Positions 47,866 to 58,871 are shown, counted from the first letter of the stretch. The stretch: 64,000 nt of DNA from Bacteroidota bacterium (GCA_022573715.1 JACZTL010000006.1:54547-118546), one strand, 5' to 3'. Translations and numbers: made by a program. The notes: a model not told the origin generated them from the sequence alone.

Positions 47866-47894
47866 ATTTACACTTCATTTTTTTAAGGATAATT

Positions 47895-49031
47895 ATGTCA
47901 TATTTTTTCACTTCAGAGTCAGTTTCGGAAGGTCATCCTGATAAAATTTGTGATGCCATTTCAGACGGAGTATTAGATGCAATATATAAAGAAGACACAA
48001 ATGCAAGAGTTGCCTGCGAAACTTTTGTTACAACAGGACTTGTTTTGGTCGGCGGCGAAATTACTACCGATGCATACATAGAAGTTCAGGATATTGTTCG
48101 CGATATTATTCGTAAAATCGGTTATACAAAAGCTGAATATAAATTTGATTCTGAATCTTGTTCTGTTTTAAATGCTATTCATTCACAATCACCTGATATT
48201 GCTATGGGAGTTGATACAGGCGGTGCAGGAGACCAAGGAATTATGTTTGGATATGCCTGTAACCAGACCCCGGAACTGATGCCTATGCCTATTATGTACG
48301 CTCATAAATTAGTAAAGAAACTTGCTCAAATAAGAAAAGGAAATAACGGTTTAATGCCTTATTTAAGGCCCGATTCTAAATCACAGGTAACAATTGAATA
48401 CGATGATAATAATAAACCTATAAGAGTTGATGCGGTGGTTATTTCCACTCAACACGACGGCTATGTAAAACAATCTACAATTAAAAGAGATGTCATAGAA
48501 CATGTAATTAAAAAAGTAATTCCTGAAAAATATATTGATAAAAAAATTAAGTACTTTGTTAATCCGACTGGCAGATTTGAAATAGGAGGACCGCACGGCG
48601 ACACCGGTTTAACAGGAAGAAAAATAATTGTTGATACCTACGGCGGTTGGGCTCCTCACGGAGGCGGTGCTTTTTCGGGTAAAGATCCTACTAAGGTTGA
48701 CAGATGCGCTACTTATGCCGCAAGGTACATTGCCAAAAATATTGTCGCTGCTAAATTTGCAAAAGAGTGTATAGTTCAATTAGCTTATGCAATCGGTGTT
48801 GCACAACCTGTCTCTGTTTTTATTGATACAAAAGAAACGGGAGTAATTCCTGATACTGAAATTTCGAAAATGATAATAAAGGAAGTTGACCTTACACCAA
48901 AAGGTATAATTAAAAGATTAAAATTAAGAGCTCCAATATATCAAGCAACTGCAGCATACGGACATTTTGGTCGGAAAGAATTTTCATGGGAACAGCTTGA
49001 TTTGGTAACAACATTTAAAAGATATAAATAA
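47895..49031 (+). CDS. metK: S-adenosylmethionine synthetase
   Basis: It makes S-adenosylmethionine from methionine and ATP. The 378-residue protein begins [20 protein letters not shown] and contains [12 protein letters not shown] and [17 protein letters not shown]. Length is normal. AAGGA precedes the ATG. No SAM riboswitch is seen in the short leader. It forms a methyl-cycle pair with ahcY, 17 bases downstream. Confidence 0.97.
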   Translation: MSYFFTSESVSEGHPDKICDAISDGVLDAIYKEDTNARVACETFVTTGLVLVGGEITTDAYIEVQDIVRDIIRKIGYTKAEYKFDSESCSVLNAIHSQSPDIAMGVDTGGAGDQGIMFGYACNQTPELMPMPIMYAHKLVKKLAQIRKGNNGLMPYLRPDSKSQVTIEYDDNNKPIRVDAVVISTQHDGYVKQSTIKRDVIEHVIKKVIPEKYIDKKIKYFVNPTGRFEIGGPHGDTGLTGRKIIVDTYGGWAPHGGGAFSGKDPTKVDRCATYAARYIAKNIVAAKFAKECIVQLAYAIGVAQPVSVFIDTKETGVIPDTEISKMIIKEVDLTPKGIIKRLKLRAPIYQATAAYGHFGRKEFSWEQLDLVTTFKRYK

Positions 49032-49048
49032 TCAAAGGACATATAAAT

Positions 49049-50476
49049 ATGAGTGAAGTAATTGAAGAAAATGTAAAACTTATGAAATATAAAGTAAAAG
49101 ATATATCGTTAGCAGATTGGGGAAGAAAAGAAATTGCACTTGCCGAAAAAGAAATGCCTGGCTTAATGTCACTTAGAGAAAAATACGGCGAAGAAAAACC
49201 TTTAAAAGGTGCTAAGATTATGGGCTCTTTGCATATGACAATACAAACTGCTGTATTAATTGAAACTTTAACAGCTCTCGGTGCAGATGTTCGTTGGGCA
49301 AGTTGTAATATTTATTCTACACAAGACCATGCGGCAGCTGCAATTGCAGAAACAGGTGTACCGGTATTTGCTTGGAAGGGCGAAACACTTGAAGATTATT
49401 GGTGGTGTACCGAACAAGCATTAACTTTTCCAGACAGAAGCGGTCCGAATATAATTGTTGATGACGGAGGAGATGCTACTATGATGATTCACCTCGGTTA
49501 CGAAGCTGAAAACAATCCAACCCTTCTAAATGAAGAAAAAACTACTGAAGATGAAATAGAATTATTTAAAAAATTAGATATCGCTTACAAAAAAGATTCT
49601 AGCAAATGGCACAGAATAGCTGAAAAAGTTAGGGGTGTATCAGAAGAGACTACAACTGGTGTTCATAGATTATATCAAATGAAAGAAGCCGGTAAATTGT
49701 TATTCCCAGCCATAAACGTTAACGATTCAGTTACTAAATCTAAATTTGATAATCTTTACGGTTGCAGAGAGTCACTTGCAGACGGCATTAAAAGAGGCAC
49801 CGATATTATGATTGCCGGTAAAAATGTTGTGATTTGCGGTTACGGTGATGTAGGTAAAGGCTCAGCAAAATCATTACAAGGTTTTGGTGCAAATATTCAC
49901 GTAACTGAAATTGATCCTATTTGTGCACTTCAGGCATCGATGGAAGGATACAGAGTAGATATACTTGAAGAATTTTTAACCTTCGGTGACATATTTGTTA
50001 CTGCTACCGGTAATAAAGATATTATAAGAATTGACCATATGGAAAAAATGAAAGACGGAACTATCGTTTGTAATATCGGTCATTTTGATAATGAAATACA
50101 AGTTCAAAAATTAAAAGATTATCCTGGAATAAAACGTATCAACATAAAACCACAAGTTGACCAATATGTATTTCCGGACGGGCACTCTATTATTTTATTA
50201 TCGGACGGAAGACTTGTTAACTTGGGTAATGCAACCGGTCATCCTTCATTTGTAATGAGTAATTCGTTCACAAATCAAATTTTGGCACAAATAGAACTTT
50301 GGAAGAACGATTATGCTTTGGATGTTTATCGACTGCCTAAAAATCTTGATGAAGAAGTTGCAAGATTACATTTGGAGAAAATAGGAGTAAAATTAACAAA
50401 GCTTACTAAAAAACAAGCAGATTATCTTGGGATTCCTGTTGAAGGACCATATAAACCGGAACATTACAGATATTAA
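49049..50476 (+). CDS. ahcY: S-adenosylhomocysteine hydrolase
   Basis: It removes the methylation by-product S-adenosylhomocysteine, giving adenosine and homocysteine. The 475-residue protein has [31 protein letters not shown], the NAD-binding [18 protein letters not shown], and ends PYKPEHYRY as in all family members. It has the about 40-residue insertion common in bacterial enzymes. AAAGGA precedes the start. It is followed by a good terminator. Confidence 0.97.
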   Translation: MSEVIEENVKLMKYKVKDISLADWGRKEIALAEKEMPGLMSLREKYGEEKPLKGAKIMGSLHMTIQTAVLIETLTALGADVRWASCNIYSTQDHAAAAIAETGVPVFAWKGETLEDYWWCTEQALTFPDRSGPNIIVDDGGDATMMIHLGYEAENNPTLLNEEKTTEDEIELFKKLDIAYKKDSSKWHRIAEKVRGVSEETTTGVHRLYQMKEAGKLLFPAINVNDSVTKSKFDNLYGCRESLADGIKRGTDIMIAGKNVVICGYGDVGKGSAKSLQGFGANIHVTEIDPICALQASMEGYRVDILEEFLTFGDIFVTATGNKDIIRIDHMEKMKDGTIVCNIGHFDNEIQVQKLKDYPGIKRINIKPQVDQYVFPDGHSIILLSDGRLVNLGNATGHPSFVMSNSFTNQILAQIELWKNDYALDVYRLPKNLDEEVARLHLEKIGVKLTKLTKKQADYLGIPVEGPYKPEHYRY

Positions 50477-50499
50477 AAAAATATCATTTCTATTTTATA

Positions 50500-50534
50500 A
50501 ACCTTCAATGATAAAATACTTCGAAGGTTTTTTT
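50500..50534 (+). terminator. Terminator after ahcY
   Basis: AACCTTC (50500-50506) pairs with GAAGGTT (50523-50529), followed by a run of T residues. The loop is long, 16 bases. Confidence 0.7.
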
Positions 50535-50686
50535 ATTTTATAATAGTTCAGTTAGTACTATTATTATAAATCTGCGGATATCTGCTGAATCCGTGTCATC
50601 CGTATGCTATAGACAACTTGAAAATTACGAGAGTTGAAAAAGAAAAGATAAATTACACTGGGAATAACGGAAGTATAAATAATTTT

Positions 50687-51598
50687 TTATTTAAGCAAAT
50701 CCTTAAGAGCATCCTCTACTTCAACGAATTTAAATTTATAACCACTGTCTAATAATTTTTGTGGTAATACTCTCTGACTTGAAACCAAAACATCGGCAAC
50801 TTTACCAACAACCATTCTTAGTGCAAGTTTAGGTACATTAAAAAATGAAGGTCTATTTAATACTTTACCGAGAAATTTTGAAAAGTCTTTCATCTTAACC
50901 GGGATGGGTGCAGTAAGGTTTATAGGTCCTTTTATTTTATCATTAGCAATCGCAAAAATAATTGCACCTACTTCATCTTGAATATGTATCCACGGGAACC
51001 ATTGGTTTCCATTCCCTAAAGGACCTCCTAAAAACAATCTGTATGGCAGAAGCATTTTTTTTAATGCACCACCTTCTTTTGTTAACACAACTCCAGTTCT
51101 GATATGTACTAAACGAATATTTTCAGTTGCAACTTTTTCTGAGGCATTTTCCCAATCCACACAAAGTTTAGCCAAAAAATCATTACCCGAATTGGAGTTT
51201 TCGTTTAATATTTCATTCTTTACATTGCCATAAAAACCTGTTGCCGAAGAAGAAATAAAAACTTTTGGTTTTTCACTGCAATTACATATTGCTTCAGCTA
51301 CATATTTAGTTATTTCTATTCTGCTGTTTCTAAGTTCGTCCATATAGGAATTATTCCATCGTTTACCGGTAATAGGTTCGCCGGTTAAGTTAATAACAGC
51401 ATCGTAATTATTAATTTGTACTGTAAGATGCTGGTGTGTTTTATAATCCCACTTAAAATATTTCACCGCAAATTTATTTTTAGATTTTGCTGAATGAGAA
51501 TCACGAGAAATTAAAAGTATCTCATCTCCTCTGTTTTTTAACTCTTTGCTTAAAGCAATACCAATCAGCCCTGTTCCGCCTATAATAGCAATTTTCAT
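50687..51598 (-). CDS. TIGR01777-family epimerase/SDR protein
   Basis: A 303-residue NAD(P)-binding protein of the TIGR01777 (YfcH/SDR39U1) type. The N-terminus IAIIGGTGLIGIALSKEL is the Rossmann glycine motif. INLTGEPITGKRWN, VFISSSATGFYGN and WFPWIHIQDEVGAI are family blocks, and the C-terminal domain (LRMVVGKVADVLVSSQRVLPQKL) is also typical. The substrate is unknown. It is divergent from the coiled-coil gene. Confidence 0.92.
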   Translation of the reverse strand: MKIAIIGGTGLIGIALSKELKNRGDEILLISRDSHSAKSKNKFAVKYFKWDYKTHQHLTVQINNYDAVINLTGEPITGKRWNNSYMDELRNSRIEITKYVAEAICNCSEKPKVFISSSATGFYGNVKNEILNENSNSGNDFLAKLCVDWENASEKVATENIRLVHIRTGVVLTKEGGALKKMLLPYRLFLGGPLGNGNQWFPWIHIQDEVGAIIFAIANDKIKGPINLTAPIPVKMKDFSKFLGKVLNRPSFFNVPKLALRMVVGKVADVLVSSQRVLPQKLLDSGYKFKFVEVEDALKDLLK

Positions 51599-51731
51599 AT
51601 TTATTAAATTTTTATTATTATAGCAATTAAAAAATCTAATTGAATATATTATTAGTAATGTGTAATTTCAATAAAATATATTGAAAAAACAATCAACCTA
51701 TTTGTATAAATTATAACTATCGGAGTAAAAG

Positions 51732-53627
51732 ATGGGCCTGTTTAACTCTAAAGAGCTTGAAAAAATAAGAAATGAAAATGAGGAACTTAAGACAAAGTTC
51801 CACTTTATGTATGAAAAGGAAAACCAAGCAGAAAATCTTAAAAAATCTTTGATAAATCTAAAAAAAGAAATCTCAGAAACTAATACATCCAAAAACGAAA
51901 TAAAGGATAGCTTGGGTGAATTAAAACTAAAGTATAAACGTAAGGAAAGTGAAGTTGAACAGATGAATAAGTTGATCCTTGAGCTTGACAAGAAAAAATT
52001 TGAGTTAAAGGAAACTGTTAATTCTTATGACGATGAAATAAAAAATGTTTCAAATATTTTAGGGAAAAAATACGATGACACTGATTTAGATATACCCTCT
52101 ATCGAAAATGCTAAAACAGTAGATGATATTGAGTTATTTTTAACAAATCTTAAAAATAGTTTAATAAGCTTAAAGGATGACGAAGTAAAACTAAGCGATG
52201 TAATCGAATTAAAGAATTTAGAAATAAAGGATTTAGAAAATAAATCCCAGAGACTAATTGAAGAACAAAACAATATTGAAGAAGATATCTCAGAAACAAA
52301 TAACAGGTTAAGTGAATTACAAATATCTGAAAGTGATTTAAGAAGTAAGGAAAGAGAATTAAAAAGAAGTCACGAAGAGTTAGAAAAAAAGAAAGAGGAA
52401 CTGAACAATATAATTGTAGAGTTTGAAACCAATGTTAAAATAAAAAGAGAGTTAAAGGACTCACTTCAAATAGAGTCCTTTAATCTTGAAGAACAAATTC
52501 AGCAGCAAAGCAGTAAAATTATTGAGTCAATTGATAGAAAGAAAAATTTAGATGAAATAACTGTTTCAAGTGAAAAAAAATTATATGAAATTGACCAATC
52601 CCTAAAAATAAAAGCAAAAAAACTTTCCTCAATTAACACTGAAATACTTCACCAGGAACAGAATTTTGAAAAAATAAAATCACAAATTGACAGACTACAA
52701 ACTGAAAAAGAAAAATTAGAGGCTGATTTCACAGAAAAGAATAATTCTATAAGAAACTATGACATAAAAGTTGAAAAAATAAAAGAATTGTGTTCTTTAC
52801 TTGAAATCAGAAGAGGAGAGATTGAAAAAGGGAATCTGACTCTTGAAAATCGTTTTACAAATATGTTTCAAAAGTTTAATTCTGAGCTGACTAAAATAAA
52901 CAAAAAGAGAAATCTTCTTGAGAAAATTGTCCTTGCTAAAGAAAAAGAAATTGAAAACAATGACCAGGATTTATTTGAAAAAATTGCTTCACTTGAGGAA
53001 AGTGAAAGAGTATTGAATATGAGACAGATTGAAGCTGATTCATTAGAAAAATATATAAAGACATTACAGGAGAAAAAAGATTATTTATCAAATGAAATAA
53101 ACATAATTACTAATAATTATGAAAAACAGAAAAAACAAAAAGAGATATTAAATAATGAAATTCTAATTCTTGTTGATAATAAAAACAAGATAGACTGTGA
53201 TTTACAAAACCTTATAGATGTTATGGTTTCAAGTTATAACCGTTCTGATGAGAGGAAGAAAGCAATAGAAAAAGATGTAAAACTTTATGATGAGCAGCTT
53301 GATACATATAAAGAAAGAATAAATGAATCGATGAATGAATTGCTGGAGATACAGTCATCAGTAAGCGGATTAAAACTTGAACACGAGGAATTAAGAACTT
53401 ATACATCAAAATTAATTAGGACAAAGAAAAAACTTCACGAGGATATTTTAAAATATCAGAATGTTGTTCAGCGTTACCAAAATATAAAAGAGAAGTTAAA
53501 AATAGAAAAAGCCCTTGCACAAAATAAAGTAATACCAGGCCCTTACCAGGTGAACGAAAACACAACAAAATTATCGTTAAGCAAAGAACAAGAAAAGGGG
53601 AAAAGAACAAATCTTTTTAAATTTTAA
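51732..53627 (+). CDS. Long coiled-coil protein
   Basis: A 631-residue protein that is nearly all heptad-repeat coiled coil, from about residue 6 to 600, rich in Glu, Lys, Leu and Ile with almost no proline. It has no signal peptide, ATPase motif or hinge domain, so it is not an SMC protein. The last 40 residues (IPGPYQVNENTTK ... KRTNLFKF) are the only non-coiled part and could be a binding tail. A scaffold or cytoskeletal role is an inference from shape. No neighbour explains it. Confidence 0.8.
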   Translation: MGLFNSKELEKIRNENEELKTKFHFMYEKENQAENLKKSLINLKKEISETNTSKNEIKDSLGELKLKYKRKESEVEQMNKLILELDKKKFELKETVNSYDDEIKNVSNILGKKYDDTDLDIPSIENAKTVDDIELFLTNLKNSLISLKDDEVKLSDVIELKNLEIKDLENKSQRLIEEQNNIEEDISETNNRLSELQISESDLRSKERELKRSHEELEKKKEELNNIIVEFETNVKIKRELKDSLQIESFNLEEQIQQQSSKIIESIDRKKNLDEITVSSEKKLYEIDQSLKIKAKKLSSINTEILHQEQNFEKIKSQIDRLQTEKEKLEADFTEKNNSIRNYDIKVEKIKELCSLLEIRRGEIEKGNLTLENRFTNMFQKFNSELTKINKKRNLLEKIVLAKEKEIENNDQDLFEKIASLEESERVLNMRQIEADSLEKYIKTLQEKKDYLSNEINIITNNYEKQKKQKEILNNEILILVDNKNKIDCDLQNLIDVMVSSYNRSDERKKAIEKDVKLYDEQLDTYKERINESMNELLEIQSSVSGLKLEHEELRTYTSKLIRTKKKLHEDILKYQNVVQRYQNIKEKLKIEKALAQNKVIPGPYQVNENTTKLSLSKEQEKGKRTNLFKF

Positions 53628-53718
53628 TCTATAAAATTATTTCTCTTATCTATCACTTATTTTTAACCAAGGTTACTGCGTTTAGTTAGAATTAAATTAT
53701 TTCTTTATATTGTTTTCT

Positions 53719-54453
53719 ATGTCAATAACTCTTAGAAATATAGACAAATATTTTGAAGAAATTATAGCATTAAAAAATGTTAACCTTAAAATCAATAGTA
53801 ACGAAACGACTATCTTTATTGGTCCAAGTGGCTGTGGAAAATCAACTTTACTGAGTATAATTTTAGGAATATTAAAACCCACTAAAGGGGAAGTGCTGAT
53901 CGACGAAATCAATATTAATGAACTTGAACAAAACACCTACAGAAGAAAAATTGGTTTCGGGATTCAGGATGGAGGGCTATTTCCAAATCTAACAGCATTT
54001 GGTAACATTACTTTAACCGCTAAATATTTAATGTGGCCAAATGATAAAATTAAAAGCCGAGTTAAAGAATTATGTTCATTAACAAAATTTCCTTTAGATG
54101 GTTTAAATAGATTTCCTTCCGAACTTTCGGGCGGTCAAAAACAAAGAGTCAGCCTGATGCGTGTACTAATGCTTAACCCTGATATGCTTTTGCTTGATGA
54201 ACCCCTTGCTGCGCTTGACCCTATGATAAAGTTTGAATTACAAAATGATCTGAAAACCATTTTTGCAGAATTGAACAAAACAGTATTATTTGTTACACAC
54301 GATATTACTGAAGCAGCTTATCTTGGTGATAAGATTGTAATTATGAAAGACGGCAAAATAATACAAGCAGGTAAAATTGAAGAATTAAAAACAAACCCTG
54401 CTGATGCGTTTGTTACTGAATTTATAAATGCACAACGTACTATTGCTTTATGA
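53719..54453 (+). CDS. Osmoprotectant ABC transporter ATPase
   Basis: A 244-residue ATPase of the OpuCA/glycine betaine type. It shows Walker A GPSGCGKST, signature LSGGQKQR, Walker B MLLLDEPLAALDP and switch His in VTHD. The ATG at 53719 is the likely start; a TTG three codons earlier is possible. The last bases overlap the start of the fused permease gene, with which it forms a complete two-gene importer. It lacks the C-terminal CBS domains of OpuCA. Confidence 0.92.
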   Translation: MSITLRNIDKYFEEIIALKNVNLKINSNETTIFIGPSGCGKSTLLSIILGILKPTKGEVLIDEININELEQNTYRRKIGFGIQDGGLFPNLTAFGNITLTAKYLMWPNDKIKSRVKELCSLTKFPLDGLNRFPSELSGGQKQRVSLMRVLMLNPDMLLLDEPLAALDPMIKFELQNDLKTIFAELNKTVLFVTHDITEAAYLGDKIVIMKDGKIIQAGKIEELKTNPADAFVTEFINAQRTIAL

Positions 54454-55952
54454 ATTATTTCAATAAAATATTGATCCTAATTATCTGTTTAATCGCATTT
54501 TCTGTTTTTGTAAATCCACAGAGCAAAGACAATAGTTTTGTAATTGGTTCTAAAAAATTTACAGAGAATGTAATATTAGGTGAGTTAGCTTATCAATTAG
54601 GGAAAACTGAAACCGATAAGATCATTTACAAAAAAGAACTTGGCGGTACGAGAATATTATGGAATGCACTTCTGTACGGTGATATTGATTTATACCCGGA
54701 ATACACCGAAACTATAAGACAAGAAATTTTAGCAGGGATTAATACAAAAGGGAATAGTCTTGAAGAATTACTTCTCAAGAATAATATAAAAATTAGTAAA
54801 CCTTTAGGATTTAATAACACTTATGCGATTGGAATGAGAAATGAACTCGCTGTAAAATTGAACATCAAAACGATATCAGATTTAAGTAAACACCCGCAAT
54901 TAAAATATACATTTACAAATGAGTTTATGGATAGAAAGGATGGATGGCCAGGATTAAAAGCTGTCTATAACTTAGAAAATAAAAATGTTCAAGGAATCGA
55001 TCACGATTTAGCATATAGAGGTTTAATAAACGGGGATGTTGATGTAACTGATTTCTATTCAACTGATGCTGAAATAAAATATTATGATTTAGCAGTTTTA
55101 AAAGATGATAAAAACTATTTTCCTAAATATAAAGCTGTATTCTTATACAGAGCAGATGCAGAAAAATATTCAAAAACGATTTTATCAAAAATACTTTTAC
55201 TTGAGGGAAAAATTTACGAAAATGAAATGGTAAAAATGAATGCGGATGTTAAGATCAATAAAAAAACAGAGAGAGAAATTGCATCTAATTTCTTAAGTAC
55301 ATTTTTGGGTATAAATTCTAATGTTACTATTGAAAGTATTTGGGACAGGCTTTTTAAAAATACAAAAGAACATTTATTTCTTGTATTAATCTCACTCATA
55401 GCTGCAATCTTCACTTCAATTCCTTTAGGGATATTAGCTGCTAAAAACGATAAAGCCGGCACATTAATTCTCGGTATTGTTGGAATGATTCAAACTATTC
55501 CATCTTTAGCATTGCTGGTTTTTATGATTCCTCTTTTTGGGATTGGTTCCTGGCCTGCAATAGTTGCTCTTTTCTTTTACAGTCTTCTGCCAATTGTAAG
55601 AGGAACTTATTCGGGGCTGAAAAATATTCCTTTGAGTTTAAATATTTCAGCAGAAGCCCTCGGTCTTCCTACTTTAACAAAATTAAAAAAGATAGAGCTT
55701 CCACTTGCTTCTCCTTCAATTCTTTCGGGGATAAAAACTTCCGCTGTTATAAATGTAGGGACTGCAACCCTTGGGGCTTTAATAGGTGCTGGTGGTTACG
55801 GTCAGCCGATTTTAACCGGAATAAGATTAGACAATGTTTCTCTTATTTTACAGGGTGCAATACCTGCGGCTTTACTTGCTCTACTCGTTCAATGGTTTTT
55901 TGATATCTTCGAGAAAATAATTGTCCCGAGAGGTATTAGTCTTAAAAAATAA
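54450..55952 (+). CDS. Fused osmoprotectant-binding protein and permease (OpuC/ProW-like)
   Basis: A 500-residue protein. A signal peptide or anchor (to about residue 24) is followed by an OpuAC-type substrate-binding domain (about 28-285; VIGSKKFTENVILGELAYQ) and a permease domain (about 300-495) with the EAA-like block NISAEALGLPTLTKLKKIELPLASPSILSGI. Both functions on one chain with the ATPase next door make a self-contained uptake system for glycine betaine, choline or similar. SBP-first fusions occur in several lineages. Its TGA-overlapping ATG couples it to the ATPase. Confidence 0.93.
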   Translation: MNYFNKILILIICLIAFSVFVNPQSKDNSFVIGSKKFTENVILGELAYQLGKTETDKIIYKKELGGTRILWNALLYGDIDLYPEYTETIRQEILAGINTKGNSLEELLLKNNIKISKPLGFNNTYAIGMRNELAVKLNIKTISDLSKHPQLKYTFTNEFMDRKDGWPGLKAVYNLENKNVQGIDHDLAYRGLINGDVDVTDFYSTDAEIKYYDLAVLKDDKNYFPKYKAVFLYRADAEKYSKTILSKILLLEGKIYENEMVKMNADVKINKKTEREIASNFLSTFLGINSNVTIESIWDRLFKNTKEHLFLVLISLIAAIFTSIPLGILAAKNDKAGTLILGIVGMIQTIPSLALLVFMIPLFGIGSWPAIVALFFYSLLPIVRGTYSGLKNIPLSLNISAEALGLPTLTKLKKIELPLASPSILSGIKTSAVINVGTATLGALIGAGGYGQPILTGIRLDNVSLILQGAIPAALLALLVQWFFDIFEKIIVPRGISLKK

Positions 55953-55958
55953 TCTCAG

Positions 55959-57194
55959 TCACATTTCGTTTTCATCTTTTTGCGGAACTGATTTTAGGAA
56001 CGTACCGAATTGCTTCGGCTCTTCAAGTCTGCACGACCAAACTAATTTATCATTCCAAACAGTAATGTCTGGACAGCCGTCACACATATTCTGTTCTCCG
56101 TCAGGCGCAAAATCAACAGGTTGAATAAACAACACGGTTTGCAGATGCAATCTGCGGAAAATATTTAGCGGATTTTTCAAGCAGGCTAGCAAATATTTTT
56201 TTGCAGCTTTTCTCGAACCTTTATCAAACAGCGATGAAAAGAATATTGATTTACCAAATTTAGACATTTTTGGGGAAGCATAAGATAAATATTTACCGGT
56301 AAAGAAATGGAATGATGACATTACAAATTCAAGATACTTAGGACCTAAATAACCGAATATTTTTTTCTTTGTTCCCACTCTTTCAGTCAATAACCATTTA
56401 AAAGAATCCGGCTGGTCTGTTCCATTTAAATATGCTGCAGGGATAAACTCTTGAAATTTCTTTCTTATTTCAACTAAAACATCGGTTGATTTTATATCTA
56501 TTTTTCTTTTCATATCTGAATGATATTTTATATTCTGCCAATCTACTTTTTGACCCCCTGCATACCAGTCAAATTTCATATCAGGGACAACGTGCCTGAA
56601 CGTAATAAAGACTATTGTATGTACAATATCAATATGCTTCCCAGCCCATTCTACTAACTCCGGAACAAAGTGAAGAGTGTCTTCATAAACGGTAGAATTA
56701 AACGAGCAGCTCATACCCCCTGCTTCGGCAACCATTTTAGCGTAATGTAACCGCAACACATTTAATTCCAGCTCATTTTTTCCTCTCCATTTTCCGGGTC
56801 TTCCCTGCTTGCTGTCAATATGAAAAGTAAAACCGAAAACTCCTGCTTTTTTAAGTTCAGATAAAAATTCCTTAGTTAATGCTATTCCGTTTGTATTGAT
56901 TATTGGTTTTATGCCTCTTGACTTTATCTCTTTTACAATTTCTATTATGTTTGGATATAGTAGAGGATCACCTCCGGCGATTGAAATACAATCTGTGTTT
57001 CTTAACCTTTGGAACACATCAAGCTCGTGTTTTACTTCTTTTAATGATTTGTGTGAATTTTTTTCATTGTCCCTGTAGCAGCCGTCACAGGCTAAATTAC
57101 ATTCAGAAGTAGGCTCAAGCCAGGAAATAGCATTATCAGGTAGAGTCCATGGTAAACGATAAAGATTCCTGTGATCAATTAAAGAATTTTGCAT
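55959..57194 (-). CDS. Radical SAM protein with C-terminal cysteines
   Basis: A 411-residue radical SAM enzyme, from the ATG at 57194 with GGAG 7 bases upstream; the frame runs back to 57347 but that part overlaps the malQ start. The cluster motif is CNLACDGC (Cys32, 36, 39). GGDPLLYP is the GGE-like SAM motif. The C-terminal MCDGCPDITVW and WSCRLEEPKQFG carry further cysteines that could bind an auxiliary cluster. Substrate unknown. It is convergent with the osmoprotectant permease and divergent from malQ. Confidence 0.85.
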   Translation of the reverse strand: MQNSLIDHRNLYRLPWTLPDNAISWLEPTSECNLACDGCYRDNEKNSHKSLKEVKHELDVFQRLRNTDCISIAGGDPLLYPNIIEIVKEIKSRGIKPIINTNGIALTKEFLSELKKAGVFGFTFHIDSKQGRPGKWRGKNELELNVLRLHYAKMVAEAGGMSCSFNSTVYEDTLHFVPELVEWAGKHIDIVHTIVFITFRHVVPDMKFDWYAGGQKVDWQNIKYHSDMKRKIDIKSTDVLVEIRKKFQEFIPAAYLNGTDQPDSFKWLLTERVGTKKKIFGYLGPKYLEFVMSSFHFFTGKYLSYASPKMSKFGKSIFFSSLFDKGSRKAAKKYLLACLKNPLNIFRRLHLQTVLFIQPVDFAPDGEQNMCDGCPDITVWNDKLVWSCRLEEPKQFGTFLKSVPQKDENEM

Positions 57195-57311
57195 AGTATA
57201 CTCCGAGCAATGATAATAAATAAATGAACATATATACTTAAGTAATTTTATCAAAAATATCAATATATTTGGTATTATTGTGATATTCAGCATAATAGGA
57301 AAAATTAAATT

Positions 57312-58847
57312 ATGATTAATTACAGAACTGCAGGAATACTTCTGCACATAACATCTCTTCCGGGTAAATTTGGTATCGGTGATTTGGGAAGTGATGCTTA
57401 TAAATTTGTCGATTTTTTAGAATCTGCTGGACAAAAACTTTGGCAGATATTACCTATTGGACCAACCGGTTACGGAGAGTCTCCATATTCCTGTTTTTCT
57501 GCTTTTGCTGGTAATCATTTATTTATTAGCCCTGAATTATTAGTTGAAGAAGGGTTATTAGATCAAGAAGATATATTAAACTTACCAAATTTTAATCCTT
57601 CAAAAGTTGAATTCGGAAAAGTACAGGAATATAAATTAATCTTACTAAGAAAATCTTTTAAAAATTTTAACAACTCTGAAAATAATTTAAAAACAAACTT
57701 TGAAAATTTCTGCTATGAAAACCAAGAATGGCTTGATGATTTTGCTTTGTTTATGTCAGCAAAAAACGCTCACAACGGAAATGAATGGAGTAAGTGGGAT
57801 GAAGGATTAGCACAAAGAGAAGAGAAATCTCTTAAAGAATGGTCAGATAAATTAAGGGATGAAATTCAATATCATAAATTTGTTCAGTTTCTTTTTACTA
57901 ACCAATGGAATAATCTAAAAAAATATGCAAATGAAAAAGACGTAAAAATAATTGGCGACGTTCCGATTTTTATTGCTTATGACAGTTCAGACTTGTGGGC
58001 AAATAAAAAATATTATAAAGTTGACAAAAACGGAAAGACGACCTCCGTTGCAGGTGTTCCACCTGATTATTTTAGTCCAACCGGTCAGCTTTGGGGCAAC
58101 CCTCTTTTCAGGTGGGATGTTATGGAAAAAGATAATTTCAGTTGGTGGGTAAAAAGAATTCGACATCAATTAAAATATGTTGATATAATAAGGATAGACC
58201 ATTTTAGGGGTTTTGATGCTTATTGGGAAATACCAGGAAATGCACATACTGCCAAAAAAGGAAAATGGGTTAAAGGACCAGGCGAAAAACTTTTCAATGC
58301 ACTAAAAAACCAGCTTGGTGAGTTACCGATTATTGCTGAAGATCTGGGTGTGATAACAAAATCTGTAAATGAACTAAGAAATAAATTCAACTTTCCCGGA
58401 ATGAATATCCTGCAATTCGCATTCGGTGACGGGATGGAGAGAAGGTTTCTACCTCATAATTATAAACACAACACTGTTGTTTATACCGGCACTCACGATA
58501 ATGATACAACACGCGGATATTTTGAGAAAGAAAAAAACAAGAATAATAATATTTACCAGCATGCCCAGGAATATTTGAATTATTTCGGAGACGAGTTAAC
58601 TCAAGAATTAATAAAAGCCGCTTACGCATCTGCTGCTAAAATGGTCATCATTCCAATGCAGGATATTCTTGACTTAGGAACGGAAGCCAGGATGAATTTT
58701 CCCGGAACATTAGGCGATAATTGGGGTTGGAGATTTACCTGGGAACAAATTGATAAAAATTTAGCTTCAAAATATAAAAGACTAACTGAACTTTATGAAA
58801 GACAACCATTACCAAAAGATGAAGTAGAAATAGAAGTGGGGGAATAA
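57312..58847 (+). CDS. malQ: 4-alpha-glucanotransferase (amylomaltase)
   Basis: A GH77 enzyme, 511 residues, that transfers maltosyl or longer glucan units. N-terminal GILLHITSLPGKFGIGDLG, VAGVPPDYFSPTGQLWGNPLF, DIIRIDHFRGFDAYWEIP with the catalytic Asp, PIIAEDLGVIT with the acid/base Glu, and YTGTHDNDTTRGYF are all present. It is likely involved in glycogen or maltodextrin use. Divergent from the radical SAM gene. Confidence 0.97.
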   Translation: MINYRTAGILLHITSLPGKFGIGDLGSDAYKFVDFLESAGQKLWQILPIGPTGYGESPYSCFSAFAGNHLFISPELLVEEGLLDQEDILNLPNFNPSKVEFGKVQEYKLILLRKSFKNFNNSENNLKTNFENFCYENQEWLDDFALFMSAKNAHNGNEWSKWDEGLAQREEKSLKEWSDKLRDEIQYHKFVQFLFTNQWNNLKKYANEKDVKIIGDVPIFIAYDSSDLWANKKYYKVDKNGKTTSVAGVPPDYFSPTGQLWGNPLFRWDVMEKDNFSWWVKRIRHQLKYVDIIRIDHFRGFDAYWEIPGNAHTAKKGKWVKGPGEKLFNALKNQLGELPIIAEDLGVITKSVNELRNKFNFPGMNILQFAFGDGMERRFLPHNYKHNTVVYTGTHDNDTTRGYFEKEKNKNNNIYQHAQEYLNYFGDELTQELIKAAYASAAKMVIIPMQDILDLGTEARMNFPGTLGDNWGWRFTWEQIDKNLASKYKRLTELYERQPLPKDEVEIEVGE

Positions 58848-58871
58848 TAAAAAAGATTATTTATTTATTCG

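Noticed and set aside
47866..47894. SAM riboswitch before metK
   Set aside because: The leader is only 29 bases, too short for any known SAM riboswitch, and no fold is visible.
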